A stretch of DNA of 64,000 bases from Candidatus Pelagibacter ubique HIMB058. GTDB taxonomy: Bacteria > Pseudomonadota > Alphaproteobacteria > Pelagibacterales > Pelagibacteraceae. Location: contig ATTF01000004.1 in NCBI GenBank assembly GCA_000419545.1, positions 1 through 64,000 of the forward strand, given 5' to 3'. Made by a program: the position numbers and the translations under genes. The notes under the pieces were generated by a model that was not told the DNA's origin, made no database searches, and worked only from the letters and a program-made list of their open reading frames with translations. Below are positions 24,519-33,177 of this stretch, one piece after another (position 1 is the first letter of the stretch; every line of letters begins with the position of its first letter).

Positions 24519-25043
24519 CTAGTTTTTCTCCACCTGGTTAAATTCTAAATCTACAGGAGTAGGTCTACCAAATATAGAAACAGACACTTTAAGTCTAGAT
24601 TTTTCTTCATCAATTTCCTCAATTAAACCATTAAATGAAGCAAAAGGGCCATCACAAACCTTAACTTTTTCGCCAATTTCAAAACTAATACCAATTTTTT
24701 GTGAGATAGCAGTTTCTGACACTTGGCCAATGATACGTTTGATCTCACTATCTGAAATCGGTGTTGGTTTATCAGCTGAACCTAAAAATCCACTTACTTT
24801 TTGAAGATTTTTTATCATGTGATAAATTTGGTTAGTTAGCTCTACTTTAATCAAAACATAACCTGGAAAGAACTTTTTTTCTTTTTTTGTTCTTTTTCCT
24901 TTTTTAACCTCAGTAACTTGATGTGTAGGAACTAAAATTTCCTCTAGTTTTTCAGATAATTTATGTTTTTTTAGTTCTTCTTTAATAGTTTCTACAACTT
25001 TTTTTTCAAAACCAGAGTATGCTTGAACAATATACCAATTCAT
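24519..25043 (-). CDS. nusG: transcription termination/antitermination protein NusG
   Basis: NWYIVQAYSGFEKKV; KOW: GEKVKVCDGPFASFNGLIEEID. Confidence 0.97.
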   Translation of the reverse strand: MNWYIVQAYSGFEKKVVETIKEELKKHKLSEKLEEILVPTHQVTEVKKGKRTKKEKKFFPGYVLIKVELTNQIYHMIKNLQKVSGFLGSADKPTPISDSEIKRIIGQVSETAISQKIGISFEIGEKVKVCDGPFASFNGLIEEIDEEKSRLKVSVSIFGRPTPVDLEFNQVEKN

Positions 25044-25045
25044 AA

Positions 25046-25237
25046 TTAAAAATTAATAGTTAAAACTAAATTTAAAAGGAATCTTAAAATCTGGTCTAGT
25101 ATCAAAAAAAAAATTGCTGCTATTGACGCTAGAGCAAAAACCATAATCGCTCCCATCATAGTTTCTTTTTTTGTTGGCCATGTGATTCTAAAGGTTTCTT
25201 GTTTAACCTCTTGTAAAAATTTTAAAGGATTTTTCAT
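25046..25237 (-). CDS. secE: preprotein translocase subunit SecE (start corrected to MKNPLKFLQ; the ORF track start lies inside tRNA-Trp)
   Basis: KFLQEVKQETFRITWPTKKETMMGAIMVFALASIAAIFFLILD. Confidence 0.94.
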   Translation of the reverse strand: MKNPLKFLQEVKQETFRITWPTKKETMMGAIMVFALASIAAIFFLILDQILRFLLNLVLTINF

Positions 25238-25252
25238 AACTCTTTTAATACT

Positions 25253-25328
25253 TGGCAGGAGCGGAGGGACTCGAACCCACAACCTCCGGTTTTGGAGACC
25301 GGCGCTCTACCAATTGAACTACGCTCCT
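25253..25328 (-). tRNA. tRNA-Trp (anticodon CCA), 3' CCA encoded
   Basis: AGGAGCGTAGTTCAATTGGTAGAGCGCCGGTCTCCAAAACCGGAGGTTGTGGGTTCGAGTCCCTCCGCTCCTGCCA cloverleaf. Confidence 0.97.
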
Positions 25329-25333
25329 AAGCG

Positions 25334-26533
25334 TTACTTAATTATTTTAGTTACTACTCCAGCTCCAACTGTTTTTCCGCCCTCTCTAATTGCGAAATTT
25401 AAATTTTCGTTCATCGCAATTGGAGTAATTAACTTAACTGTGAATTTTCCGTCATCACCTGGCATAACCATTTCTGTGCCTGATGGTAATGTTACTTCTC
25501 CAGTTACATCAGTAGTTCTAAAATAAAATTGTGGTCTGTATTTTGTAAAGAAAGGTGTATGTCTTCCTCCCTCCTCTTTTTTCAAAATATAAGCCTGACA
25601 CTCGAACTCTGTGTGAGGAGTGATTGATCCTGGTTTACAAAGAACCTGACCTCTTTCAACATCAGTCCTTTCAACACCTCTTAAAAGAGCACCAATATTA
25701 TCACCTGCTTCACCGCTATCTAATAGTTTTCTAAACATTTCAACTCCAGTGCAAACAGATTTTTTAGTATCCCTTATACCAACGATTTCAATCTCTTCAC
25801 CAACTTTAATCACGCCTGATTCCACTCTTCCAGTTACAACTGTTCCTCGTCCAGAAATTGAAAACACGTCTTCAACTGGCATCAAGAAAGGTTTGTCTTT
25901 TGGTCTGTCAGGTTGAGGAATAGTTTCATCTACGGCTTTCATTAATTCCATGATAGCATTTTTGCCTGTAGCTTCATCTTTTCCTTCGACAGCGTTTAAC
26001 GCTGAACCTTTAATTATTGGAATTTTGTCACCAGGAAATTTATAAGAAGTTAAAAGCTCTCTAATTTCTTCTTCAACTAAATCAACAAGTTCTTTATCTT
26101 TAACTGTATCAATCTTGTTTAAAAAAACTACAATGGCTGGCACACCAACCTGTCTAGCCAAAAGAATATGTTCTCTTGTTTGCGGCATAGGACCATCTGC
26201 AGCATTAACAACTAAAATTGCTCCATCCATTTGAGCGGCACCTGTAATCATATTTTTTACATAATCAGCGTGGCCTGGACAATCTACGTGAGCATAGTGT
26301 CTTTTTTCAGTTTCATATTCAACGTGAGCAGTTGAAATTGTAATTCCTCTCTCTTTTTCTTCAGGAGCTTTATCAATTTGATCGTAAGCAACGAAATTTG
26401 CTGTACTAGATCCTCCTGCTTCAGATAACACTTTAGTTATTGCAGCGGTTAAAGTAGTTTTACCATGGTCTACGTGTCCGATTGTTCCTATGTTACAATG
26501 CGGTTTATTCCGATTAAACTTTTCCTTCGACAT
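25334..26533 (-). CDS. tuf: elongation factor Tu
   Basis: [44 protein letters not shown]. Confidence 0.99.
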   Translation of the reverse strand: MSKEKFNRNKPHCNIGTIGHVDHGKTTLTAAITKVLSEAGGSSTANFVAYDQIDKAPEEKERGITISTAHVEYETEKRHYAHVDCPGHADYVKNMITGAAQMDGAILVVNAADGPMPQTREHILLARQVGVPAIVVFLNKIDTVKDKELVDLVEEEIRELLTSYKFPGDKIPIIKGSALNAVEGKDEATGKNAIMELMKAVDETIPQPDRPKDKPFLMPVEDVFSISGRGTVVTGRVESGVIKVGEEIEIVGIRDTKKSVCTGVEMFRKLLDSGEAGDNIGALLRGVERTDVERGQVLCKPGSITPHTEFECQAYILKKEEGGRHTPFFTKYRPQFYFRTTDVTGEVTLPSGTEMVMPGDDGKFTVKLITPIAMNENLNFAIREGGKTVGAGVVTKIIK

Positions 26534-26563
26534 TTATTTTTCCTCACTTTAAATTTTTAATTT

Positions 26564-26637
26564 TGGAGCGGGTAAAGGGAATCGAACCCTTACATCCAGC
26601 TTGGAAGGCTAGCGTTCTACCATTGAACTACACCCGC
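26564..26637 (-). tRNA. tRNA-Gly (anticodon TCC), 3' CCA encoded
   Basis: GCGGGTGTAGTTCAATGGTAGAACGCTAGCCTTCCAAGCTGGATGTAAGGGTTCGATTCCCTTTACCCGCTCCA. Confidence 0.97.
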
Positions 26638-26683
26638 AATATCCAAACTTATCGCGCTCTTATTATTATTAAAGCTTCAAGTT

Positions 26684-26769
26684 TGGTGGAGGGGGAAAGA
26701 TTCGAACTTTCGAAGACCGAAGTCAACGGGTTTACAGCCCGCCCCATTTGACCGCTCTGGAACCCCTCC
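26684..26769 (-). tRNA. tRNA-Tyr (anticodon GTA), class II, 3' CCA encoded
   Basis: GGAGGGGTTCCAGAGCGGTCAAATGGGGCGGGCTGTAAACCCGTTGAC...GGTTCGAATC-like T arm...CCCCCTCCACCA. Confidence 0.96.
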
Positions 26770-26818
26770 TATAACTAGGGGTTATCCACTAACTTAAAAA
26801 GCGTTTAACAACAAGCGT

Positions 26819-26846
26819 TTTATAAGCATTTATGTGATAATTGCAA
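26819..26846 (-). promoter_or_regulatory. Predicted promoter of the tRNA-Tyr/tRNA-Gly/tuf superoperon (TTGCAA-N16-TATAAA)
   Basis: Minus strand TTGCAA (26846-26841) and TATAAA (26824-26819), about 50 bp upstream of tRNA-Tyr. Confidence 0.5.
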
Positions 26847-26901
26847 TAAATCATTTTACCTTAAAATATGCTAAAAAATTGAGTAAATAGCCTTAAAAAC
26901 C

Positions 26902-27648
26902 ATGAAAAAAAGCACTTTTTTAATTGTAGGCAAACATGCTGTTCTAGAAGCATTAAAAAATCCTAATAGAAAAATCGAAAGAGTTTTTTTAACAGAGGAT
27001 GCCCAAAAAAAATTAAATAGAGAAAATCAAAACTTAAATTTATTTAAAAAAACTTCTATATTTTATAAATCCAGAAGAGAGCTTGATAACCTTTGTGGAA
27101 GAGATGAAACTGCACATCAAGGCCTTATTGCAGAAGTAGAGCAATTAGAAGAAATTACATTGAAAGAATTTATATTAGAAAATAAAAAAAAAAATATAAA
27201 TTTCTTAGCTCTAGAAGAAGTTACAGATCCTAGAAATATTGGCTCAATTATTAGAAGTGCTGTAGCATTTAATATTGACGGCATTATTGTTAAAGAAAGA
27301 TCTTACCCTTCAAAAAGCAAACTCATGTATAAAAGTGCAAGTGGAGGAACAGAACATATCAAAATTTTTAAAGTGTCTAATATTAATACTGCATTAAAAT
27401 TTTTAAAAACAAAAGAGTTTTGGGTCAGCTCTTTTGATATTAGTGCAAAAAAAGATTTTACTAAACATAACTGGAAAGGAAAAAATATTTTACTTTTTGG
27501 ATCTGAAGGTTTTGGAATAAAAGCAAAAACTTTAGAAAACTCAGATTTTAGATTTAAAGTAAAAATAAATAATAATATTGAAAGCTTAAATATATCAAAT
27601 ACGGTATCTGTTGTTTGTCACCATATATTTCAAGCAATAAAAGAGTAA
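26902..27648 (+). CDS. rlmB: TrmH/RlmB-family 23S rRNA (guanosine-2'-O-)-methyltransferase
   Basis: SPOUT motifs VTDPRNIGSIIRSAVAF, LFGSEGFGI, SLNISNTVSV. Confidence 0.85.
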   Translation: MKKSTFLIVGKHAVLEALKNPNRKIERVFLTEDAQKKLNRENQNLNLFKKTSIFYKSRRELDNLCGRDETAHQGLIAEVEQLEEITLKEFILENKKKNINFLALEEVTDPRNIGSIIRSAVAFNIDGIIVKERSYPSKSKLMYKSASGGTEHIKIFKVSNINTALKFLKTKEFWVSSFDISAKKDFTKHNWKGKNILLFGSEGFGIKAKTLENSDFRFKVKINNNIESLNISNTVSVVCHHIFQAIKE

Positions 27649-27702
27649 TTAAATGTTAAATTATATTGTTTTTTAGTAAAATTTATTTTAAAGAACAAAT
27701 AA

Positions 27703-27778
27703 GCCCTCATAGCTCAATTGGTAGAGCAATTGATTTGTAATCAATAGGTTCGCGGTTCGAGTCCGTGTGAGGGCACCA
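27703..27778 (+). tRNA. tRNA-Thr (anticodon TGT), 3' CCA encoded
   Basis: GCCCTCATAGCTCAATTGGTAGAGCAATTGATTTGTAATCAATAGGTTCGCGGTTCGAGTCCGTGTGAGGGCACCA. Confidence 0.97.
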
Positions 27779-27780
27779 CT

Positions 27781-28548
27781 TTAAATTACCTCTCTTCTTA
27801 ATTGTTCAAGTTTAATTTTTTTATGCAGGCTGCTATTTCTATCATAAAGTAAATTAAATTTAATTTTGTTTTGAACTCTTACTGTAACGCTTTTAATATT
27901 TCTTACTTCAAAATTATCAGCCACAGCACTTACAGGCCTTTTTTTCGAGTCGAGATTTTTAATAATAACTTTTGATTTATCGCTAATTATTTTTCCTGCC
28001 CATCTTCTCGGTCTAAATGCACTGATAGGAGCGATAGAAATTTTATTTGAATTTAAATTCAGAATTGGACCATGCACAGAAAGATTGTAAGCAGTGCTGC
28101 CAGCAGGGGTAGAAACAAGAACACCATCTGAAACAAGTTTCTTAATAACATTTTTAGAATTATTTTTAATTGAGAGATTTGCTGCTTGTCTGCTTTGTCT
28201 TAGGATTGAAACTTCATTTATAGCTAAACTTTTAATTTTTTTTATTCCAGTATTAGCGGTCATTTCTAGTGGAGAAATATTTATAGATTTTGATTTAAGG
28301 ATAAATCTTATCAAATTTTTTTCTGAAAATTTATTCATAAGGAAACCATAATTTCCAGAATTGATACCATAAAAAGATTTTTTTTTGTTTCTGTTCCTCT
28401 TTAAAGTTTGAAGCATAAACCCATCACCGCCAATGACAATTACAACGTTTGATTTTTTTAATTTTTGTTTACTAAAAATCTTGTTAATCTTTTTTTTAAT
28501 GTATAAAGATTTTTTATTTTTATCTGAAATGATTAATGTTTTGTTCAT
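27781..28548 (-). CDS. nadK: NAD kinase
   Basis: GGDGFMLQTLKR; NSGNYGFLMN; VSTPAGSTAYNLSVHGPIL. Confidence 0.94.
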   Translation of the reverse strand: MNKTLIISDKNKKSLYIKKKINKIFSKQKLKKSNVVIVIGGDGFMLQTLKRNRNKKKSFYGINSGNYGFLMNKFSEKNLIRFILKSKSINISPLEMTANTGIKKIKSLAINEVSILRQSRQAANLSIKNNSKNVIKKLVSDGVLVSTPAGSTAYNLSVHGPILNLNSNKISIAPISAFRPRRWAGKIISDKSKVIIKNLDSKKRPVSAVADNFEVRNIKSVTVRVQNKIKFNLLYDRNSSLHKKIKLEQLRREVI

Positions 28549-28556
28549 TTTTAGAG

Positions 28557-28642
28557 TGGTGCCCTCGGCCAGACTCGAACTGGCACTCCCAAAAGGGCAA
28601 GGATTTTAAGTCCTTTGTGTCTACCAATTTCACCACGAGGGC
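28557..28642 (-). tRNA. tRNA-Leu (anticodon TAA), 3' CCA encoded
   Basis: GCCCTCGTGGTGAAATTGGTAGACACAAAGGACTTAAAATCCTTGCCCTTTTGGGAGTGCCAGTTCGAGTCTGGCCGAGGGCACCA. Confidence 0.96.
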
Positions 28643-28709
28643 ACATTTATTAAAGTAATTTATAAGACATTTATATTAATATTTAAATCTTATAAAGTAT
28701 ATTTATTTC

Positions 28710-29663
28710 ATGAAAAAAATATTAATTTATAATTCTGGTGGTGGTCTAGGTGACTCTATCCAAATAATGCCATTAATTTTAAGTCTTAAAAACCACTATA
28801 GAAGATCAAAAATTTTTTACCTAGGTGCACATCAAAATCATTTTGAGGGAAAGTTAAAAGAATATAATATAAATATCGAGACTTTAGATTTAAATCTAGA
28901 GTATTTTGGTTTTAGATGGTGGCATTACTTATATGCTAAAAAAAATTTTAATATAAAAAGCGCTACTAAATTTGACTTAATAATTGACTTACAAACTAAG
29001 TTTAGAAATTCTTTAATATTAAAAAGAATTCCTCATTACAATTTCTACTCTACTACCTTCAATAATCTATTTTCATCAAAAAAAGTTAATTATAAATCAA
29101 AAAATCATATTGAAAATTTAAGTATTTTTTTAGATGATAAAATTAAAAATATTAAATTTAATATTAATAAACTTCCAAAAAGTTTAGTTAATGAAGCTAA
29201 AAAATTATTACCAAAGTCTAATTACGTAGGGTTTTCTATAACACAAGGAAATGAATATAGAAAAAAAAGTTGGTCTATTTATAAATTTATTGCTTTAGCT
29301 AATAAGTGTTTAATTAAGAATAAAATACCAGTTTTTTTTATCGAAAAAAATCAAGAACAAATAATTGAAAAAATTAAAAACCAGGTACCTTCTGCTCTAT
29401 TTCCAGAAATTAATTCTGAAATGTCCTGTCCTGCCTTAGTAACTGCATTAGCTTCAAGATTAGATCAAGCAATTACAATTGATAATGGTGTTATGCATAT
29501 GATGGGGCTTGCAGAAATTCCAATGATTGTTTTATTTGGCCCCACTAACTCTGAAAAATTTGCACCAAAAAATAATTATGTAAAAATTCTTGATAGTAAA
29601 AAAATCTATAATACTTCTGATATAGATTCTATAAGTGTAGATGAAGTATATGATTTAATCTAA
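28710..29663 (+). CDS. glycosyltransferase family 9 (heptosyltransferase-like) protein
   Basis: N-terminal GGGLGDSIQIMPLILSLK and C-terminal ASRLDQAITIDNGVMHMMGLAEIPMIVLFGPTNSEKFAP. Confidence 0.8.
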   Translation: MKKILIYNSGGGLGDSIQIMPLILSLKNHYRRSKIFYLGAHQNHFEGKLKEYNINIETLDLNLEYFGFRWWHYLYAKKNFNIKSATKFDLIIDLQTKFRNSLILKRIPHYNFYSTTFNNLFSSKKVNYKSKNHIENLSIFLDDKIKNIKFNINKLPKSLVNEAKKLLPKSNYVGFSITQGNEYRKKSWSIYKFIALANKCLIKNKIPVFFIEKNQEQIIEKIKNQVPSALFPEINSEMSCPALVTALASRLDQAITIDNGVMHMMGLAEIPMIVLFGPTNSEKFAPKNNYVKILDSKKIYNTSDIDSISVDEVYDLI

Positions 29664-30409
29664 ATTTTTAAGATTTTAATTTTTTTTAATTTTACCAGTT
29701 GCATTAATTCTTTATTAACACTTTTGAGTTTTGGTAAAGAAGTTGATCTTGTTACAACTGCAACTCCTATCTTTCCGAGTCTAAAAAAAGGATAGCTACC
29801 AATATCAACAAATTTTTTGTATTTTTTTTGAATTTTTCCCAAATTTTTGGCAATATTACTTTCTACTGTGTAAAGACTTACAGTTTTGCTGTGAATTTTT
29901 AATCCTTTGATTAAATATTTTTTACAATTTTCAATCATTGAATTTAATATGGAAGGAACTCCAGGTAGTGACAAAACATTTTTAGTCATGAAACCTGGCG
30001 CTGCGCTTGATGGATTGTAAATAAGTTTTGCTCCTCTTGGCATTTTAGCCATTTTTTTTCTTCCATCGCTAAAATTTTTTTTTCCATAGTATTTTTCTAA
30101 AATCTCATATGCTTCTTGATGAAATTCGTATTTTACCTTAAATGCTTTTGCAATTGATTGAGCAGTGATATCATCATGGGTTGGGCCAATGCCGCCTGTT
30201 GTAAAAAGATAATTAAACTTTTTTGATAGTAAACGCACATTTTCAATTATTATTTTTTCTATATCCGGTATTATTTTAACTTCATTTACTGAAATTCCAC
30301 ATTTGGTATTAAGCCAACTTGAAATAAAAGCTATATTTTTATCTTGAGTTCTGCCAGAAAGTATCTCATTTCCAATAATTAAAATTGCGGCATTTACTTT
30401 TTTTTTCAT
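29660..30409 (-). CDS. CinA-like molybdopterin-binding (MoCF) domain protein, without C-terminal amidohydrolase domain
   Basis: ILIIGNEILSGRTQDKN; TTGGIGPTHDDITAQSIAKAF; LPGVPSIL. Confidence 0.85.
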   Translation of the reverse strand: MKKKVNAAILIIGNEILSGRTQDKNIAFISSWLNTKCGISVNEVKIIPDIEKIIIENVRLLSKKFNYLFTTGGIGPTHDDITAQSIAKAFKVKYEFHQEAYEILEKYYGKKNFSDGRKKMAKMPRGAKLIYNPSSAAPGFMTKNVLSLPGVPSILNSMIENCKKYLIKGLKIHSKTVSLYTVESNIAKNLGKIQKKYKKFVDIGSYPFFRLGKIGVAVVTRSTSLPKLKSVNKELMQLVKLKKIKILKI

Positions 30410-30426
30410 AAATATAATAAATATAT

Positions 30427-31122
30427 ATGGACTTTGAAAATAAATTAATATCAGGACTATTTATAAAAAGATACAAACGTTTTTTTGTTGATATAAAAAT
30501 AAATAGTCAAATTATCACAGCTCATTGTCCTAACACTGGCTCAATGTATGGTCTTTTAAAAAGAGGTAATAAAGTCTGGGTAAGTAAGTCAAATAACCCT
30601 AATCGTAAACTTAAATATACATTAGAAATAATTGAGGATCAAAAAGTGAAAGTAGGAGTTAATACTCATTCAACAAATAAAATAGTTCATCATGCTTTGA
30701 AAAATAATCTTATAAAAGAACTTAAAAACTCTATAGAAATAAAACCAGAAACAAAATTTGGAAAAAATACTAGATTTGATTTTTTAATTATAAATAAAGA
30801 TTTTAAAGCTTTTGTCGAAGTTAAAAATGTTACTTTGTCTAGAAATAAAAAAAAGGCTGAATTTCCAGATGCTGTTACATCTAGAGGTTTAAAACATATT
30901 AATGAATTAATAAGTGCTAACAAAAAAAATTACAAAATTTTTATTCTCTATTTAGTTCAAAGGGAGGATTGTAACTATTTCTCTATTGCTAAAGACATTG
31001 ATGCTGATTATGCAAAAGCTCTGACAAAAGCTGTTAAAAACAATTTAAATATACTCTGCTATGATTGTAAATTTTCTTCAAAAGGAATAAAACTCAATAA
31101 AAAGATAAAGATTAATATTTAA
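30427..31122 (+). CDS. sfsA: SfsA family protein (sugar fermentation stimulation protein)
   Basis: AHCPNTGSMYGLL; FVEVKNVTLSRN; AEFPDAVTSRGLKHINEL. Confidence 0.93.
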   Translation: MDFENKLISGLFIKRYKRFFVDIKINSQIITAHCPNTGSMYGLLKRGNKVWVSKSNNPNRKLKYTLEIIEDQKVKVGVNTHSTNKIVHHALKNNLIKELKNSIEIKPETKFGKNTRFDFLIINKDFKAFVEVKNVTLSRNKKKAEFPDAVTSRGLKHINELISANKKNYKIFILYLVQREDCNYFSIAKDIDADYAKALTKAVKNNLNILCYDCKFSSKGIKLNKKIKINI

Positions 31123-31877
31123 TGAGTGTTGATTATAAAGAAGCATTTGAAAAAACAAAAGTAGCTGGTTCTATTGCTGCTGGTGCTTTAGATGAAGTAA
31201 ATAAAATTATAAAACCTGGGATTTCTACCGAGCAAATAGATAAACTTTGCTATGAATATATAAATGATCATGGTGCTTATTCTGCGCCTTTGTTTTATAG
31301 AGGCTTTCCAAAATCATGTTGTACATCAGCCAATCATGTTGTCTGTCACGGAATTCCATCTGAAAAAATTTTAAAAGAAGGTGATATTGTAAACGTTGAT
31401 GTTACTGCTTTAAAAAATGGTTGGCATGGAGACACAAGTAGAACTTTCAAAGTTGGAAATGTTTCTGTTAAAGCTGAAAAACTAATTAAAGCAACTTATG
31501 AATCTATGATGAAGGCTATTGGAATTGTTAAAGATGGCGTTCACCTAGGTGATATAGGATCAACAATACAAACTTATGTAGAGAAAGAAGGATTTTCCGT
31601 AGTTCAAGATTTTTGCGGTCATGGAATTGGAGAAACCTTTCATAAAGAACCTAATGTTTTACACTATGGCGAGAAAGGATCTGGAGAAAAAATTAAAACT
31701 GGAATGATTTTTACAATTGAGCCAATGATCAATTATGGGAACTTTGAAACAAAAACGTTAAATGATGGGTGGACAGCTGTAACAAAAGATAAATCTTTGT
31801 CAGCACAATTTGAACATACAATTGGAGTAACAAAAGATGGTTGTGAAATTTTTACTAAATCAAAAAAGACTACTTAA
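31122..31877 (+). CDS. map: type I methionyl aminopeptidase
   Basis: KSCCTSANHVVCHGIPS; FCGHGIGETFHKEPNVLHY; MIFTIEPMIN. Confidence 0.96.
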   Translation: MSVDYKEAFEKTKVAGSIAAGALDEVNKIIKPGISTEQIDKLCYEYINDHGAYSAPLFYRGFPKSCCTSANHVVCHGIPSEKILKEGDIVNVDVTALKNGWHGDTSRTFKVGNVSVKAEKLIKATYESMMKAIGIVKDGVHLGDIGSTIQTYVEKEGFSVVQDFCGHGIGETFHKEPNVLHYGEKGSGEKIKTGMIFTIEPMINYGNFETKTLNDGWTAVTKDKSLSAQFEHTIGVTKDGCEIFTKSKKTT

Positions 31878-33173
31878 ATGATTGAAAGATATTCAAGAAA
31901 AGAAATTAAAAGTATTTGGGAAGATTATAATAGATATTCGATTTGGTTGGAAATTGAATTGACTGCAGCAGAGGCCATGGAAAAATTAAGAATAATTCCA
32001 AAAGGTGTTGTAAAAAAAGTTAGATCTAAAGCAAAAATTAATCCAAAAAGAATTTTACAGATAGAAAATAAAGTTAAACACGATATTATTGCATTCTTAA
32101 CCTCAATTGCTGAAAGAGCTGGTAAAGAAGCAAGATATTTACACAAAGGAATGACATCATCAGATGTTTTAGATACTTGTTTTAATCTTCAACTAAAACA
32201 ATCTGGGGAAATTTTATTAAAAGATATTAATCAATTATTACAATCAATAAAAAAACAAGCCTTAAAACATAAATTTACATTATGCATAGGTAGGAGTCAC
32301 GGAATTCATGCTGAACCAATAACGTTTGGTTTGAAAATGCTAACTTTTTATCAAGAATTTTTAAGAAATAAAAAACGTCTAGAAAACTCTATAAAAGAAA
32401 TATCGACTTGTGCTATTTCTGGAGCTGTAGGGACTTTTGCAAATATTGACCCAAGAGTAGAAAGTTATGTTGCTAAAAAATTGAAACTTAATGTCGAGCC
32501 AATTTCTACTCAGGTTATACCTAGGGATAGACACGCACAATTTTTTTCAACCCTAGGAATTATTGCAAGTTCAATTGAAAGATTTGCAGTTGAAATTCGA
32601 CACTTACAAAGAACAGAGGTTCTAGAAGTTGAAGAGTTTTTTGGTAAAAAACAAAAAGGTTCATCTGCTATGCCTCATAAAAAAAATCCAATTTTAAGTG
32701 AAAATTTAACAGGGCTTGCAAGACTAATAAGATCTAGTGTTACACCTGCTCTTGAAAATGTTGCTCTATGGCATGAACGAGATATTTCTCATTCTGCTGT
32801 TGAAAGAAATATTGGACCAGATGCTACAATAGCTTTAGACTTTGCGCTTAACAGGTTAAGTAACGTTGTTAAAAATTTAAATATTTATCCAAAAAATATG
32901 AAACGAAACTTAGATATAACTAATGGAATTTTTTTCTCTCAAAGAGTTCTTCTAGAATTGACTACTGCTGGTTTTACAAGAGAACAATCTTATAAAATTG
33001 TTCAAAGAAATGCTATGCAGGCTTGGAAAGAAAACTCTTCATTTTATGATAAAATTATATCTGATAGCCAGATCACAAAAAAAATACCTGTTAATAAGAT
33101 CAAAAAGTTATTTGATTTTGGTTATCATACAAAAAAAATTAATATAATTTTTAAAAGAAGCCTTAAAAATTAA
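31878..33173 (+). CDS. purB: adenylosuccinate lyase
   Basis: Signature GSSAMPHKKNP; HKGMTSSDVLDT. Confidence 0.96.
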   Translation: MIERYSRKEIKSIWEDYNRYSIWLEIELTAAEAMEKLRIIPKGVVKKVRSKAKINPKRILQIENKVKHDIIAFLTSIAERAGKEARYLHKGMTSSDVLDTCFNLQLKQSGEILLKDINQLLQSIKKQALKHKFTLCIGRSHGIHAEPITFGLKMLTFYQEFLRNKKRLENSIKEISTCAISGAVGTFANIDPRVESYVAKKLKLNVEPISTQVIPRDRHAQFFSTLGIIASSIERFAVEIRHLQRTEVLEVEEFFGKKQKGSSAMPHKKNPILSENLTGLARLIRSSVTPALENVALWHERDISHSAVERNIGPDATIALDFALNRLSNVVKNLNIYPKNMKRNLDITNGIFFSQRVLLELTTAGFTREQSYKIVQRNAMQAWKENSSFYDKIISDSQITKKIPVNKIKKLFDFGYHTKKINIIFKRSLKN

Positions 33174-33177
33174 TCTC

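Noticed and set aside
25182-25526. Plus-strand 114-aa ORF across secE/tRNA-Trp/tuf
   Set aside because: Antisense to a tRNA and tuf; the SGGTRTHNLRFWRP-type peptide is a typical spurious tRNA translation.
26563-26751. Plus-strand 62-aa ORF across tRNA-Gly and tRNA-Tyr
   Set aside because: Antisense translation of tRNA genes (ERVKGIEPLHPAWKASVLPLNYT is a familiar artefact).
26781-26790. TTATCCACT, one mismatch from a DnaA box
   Set aside because: Single imperfect copy next to a tRNA; insufficient for an origin or DnaA regulation claim.
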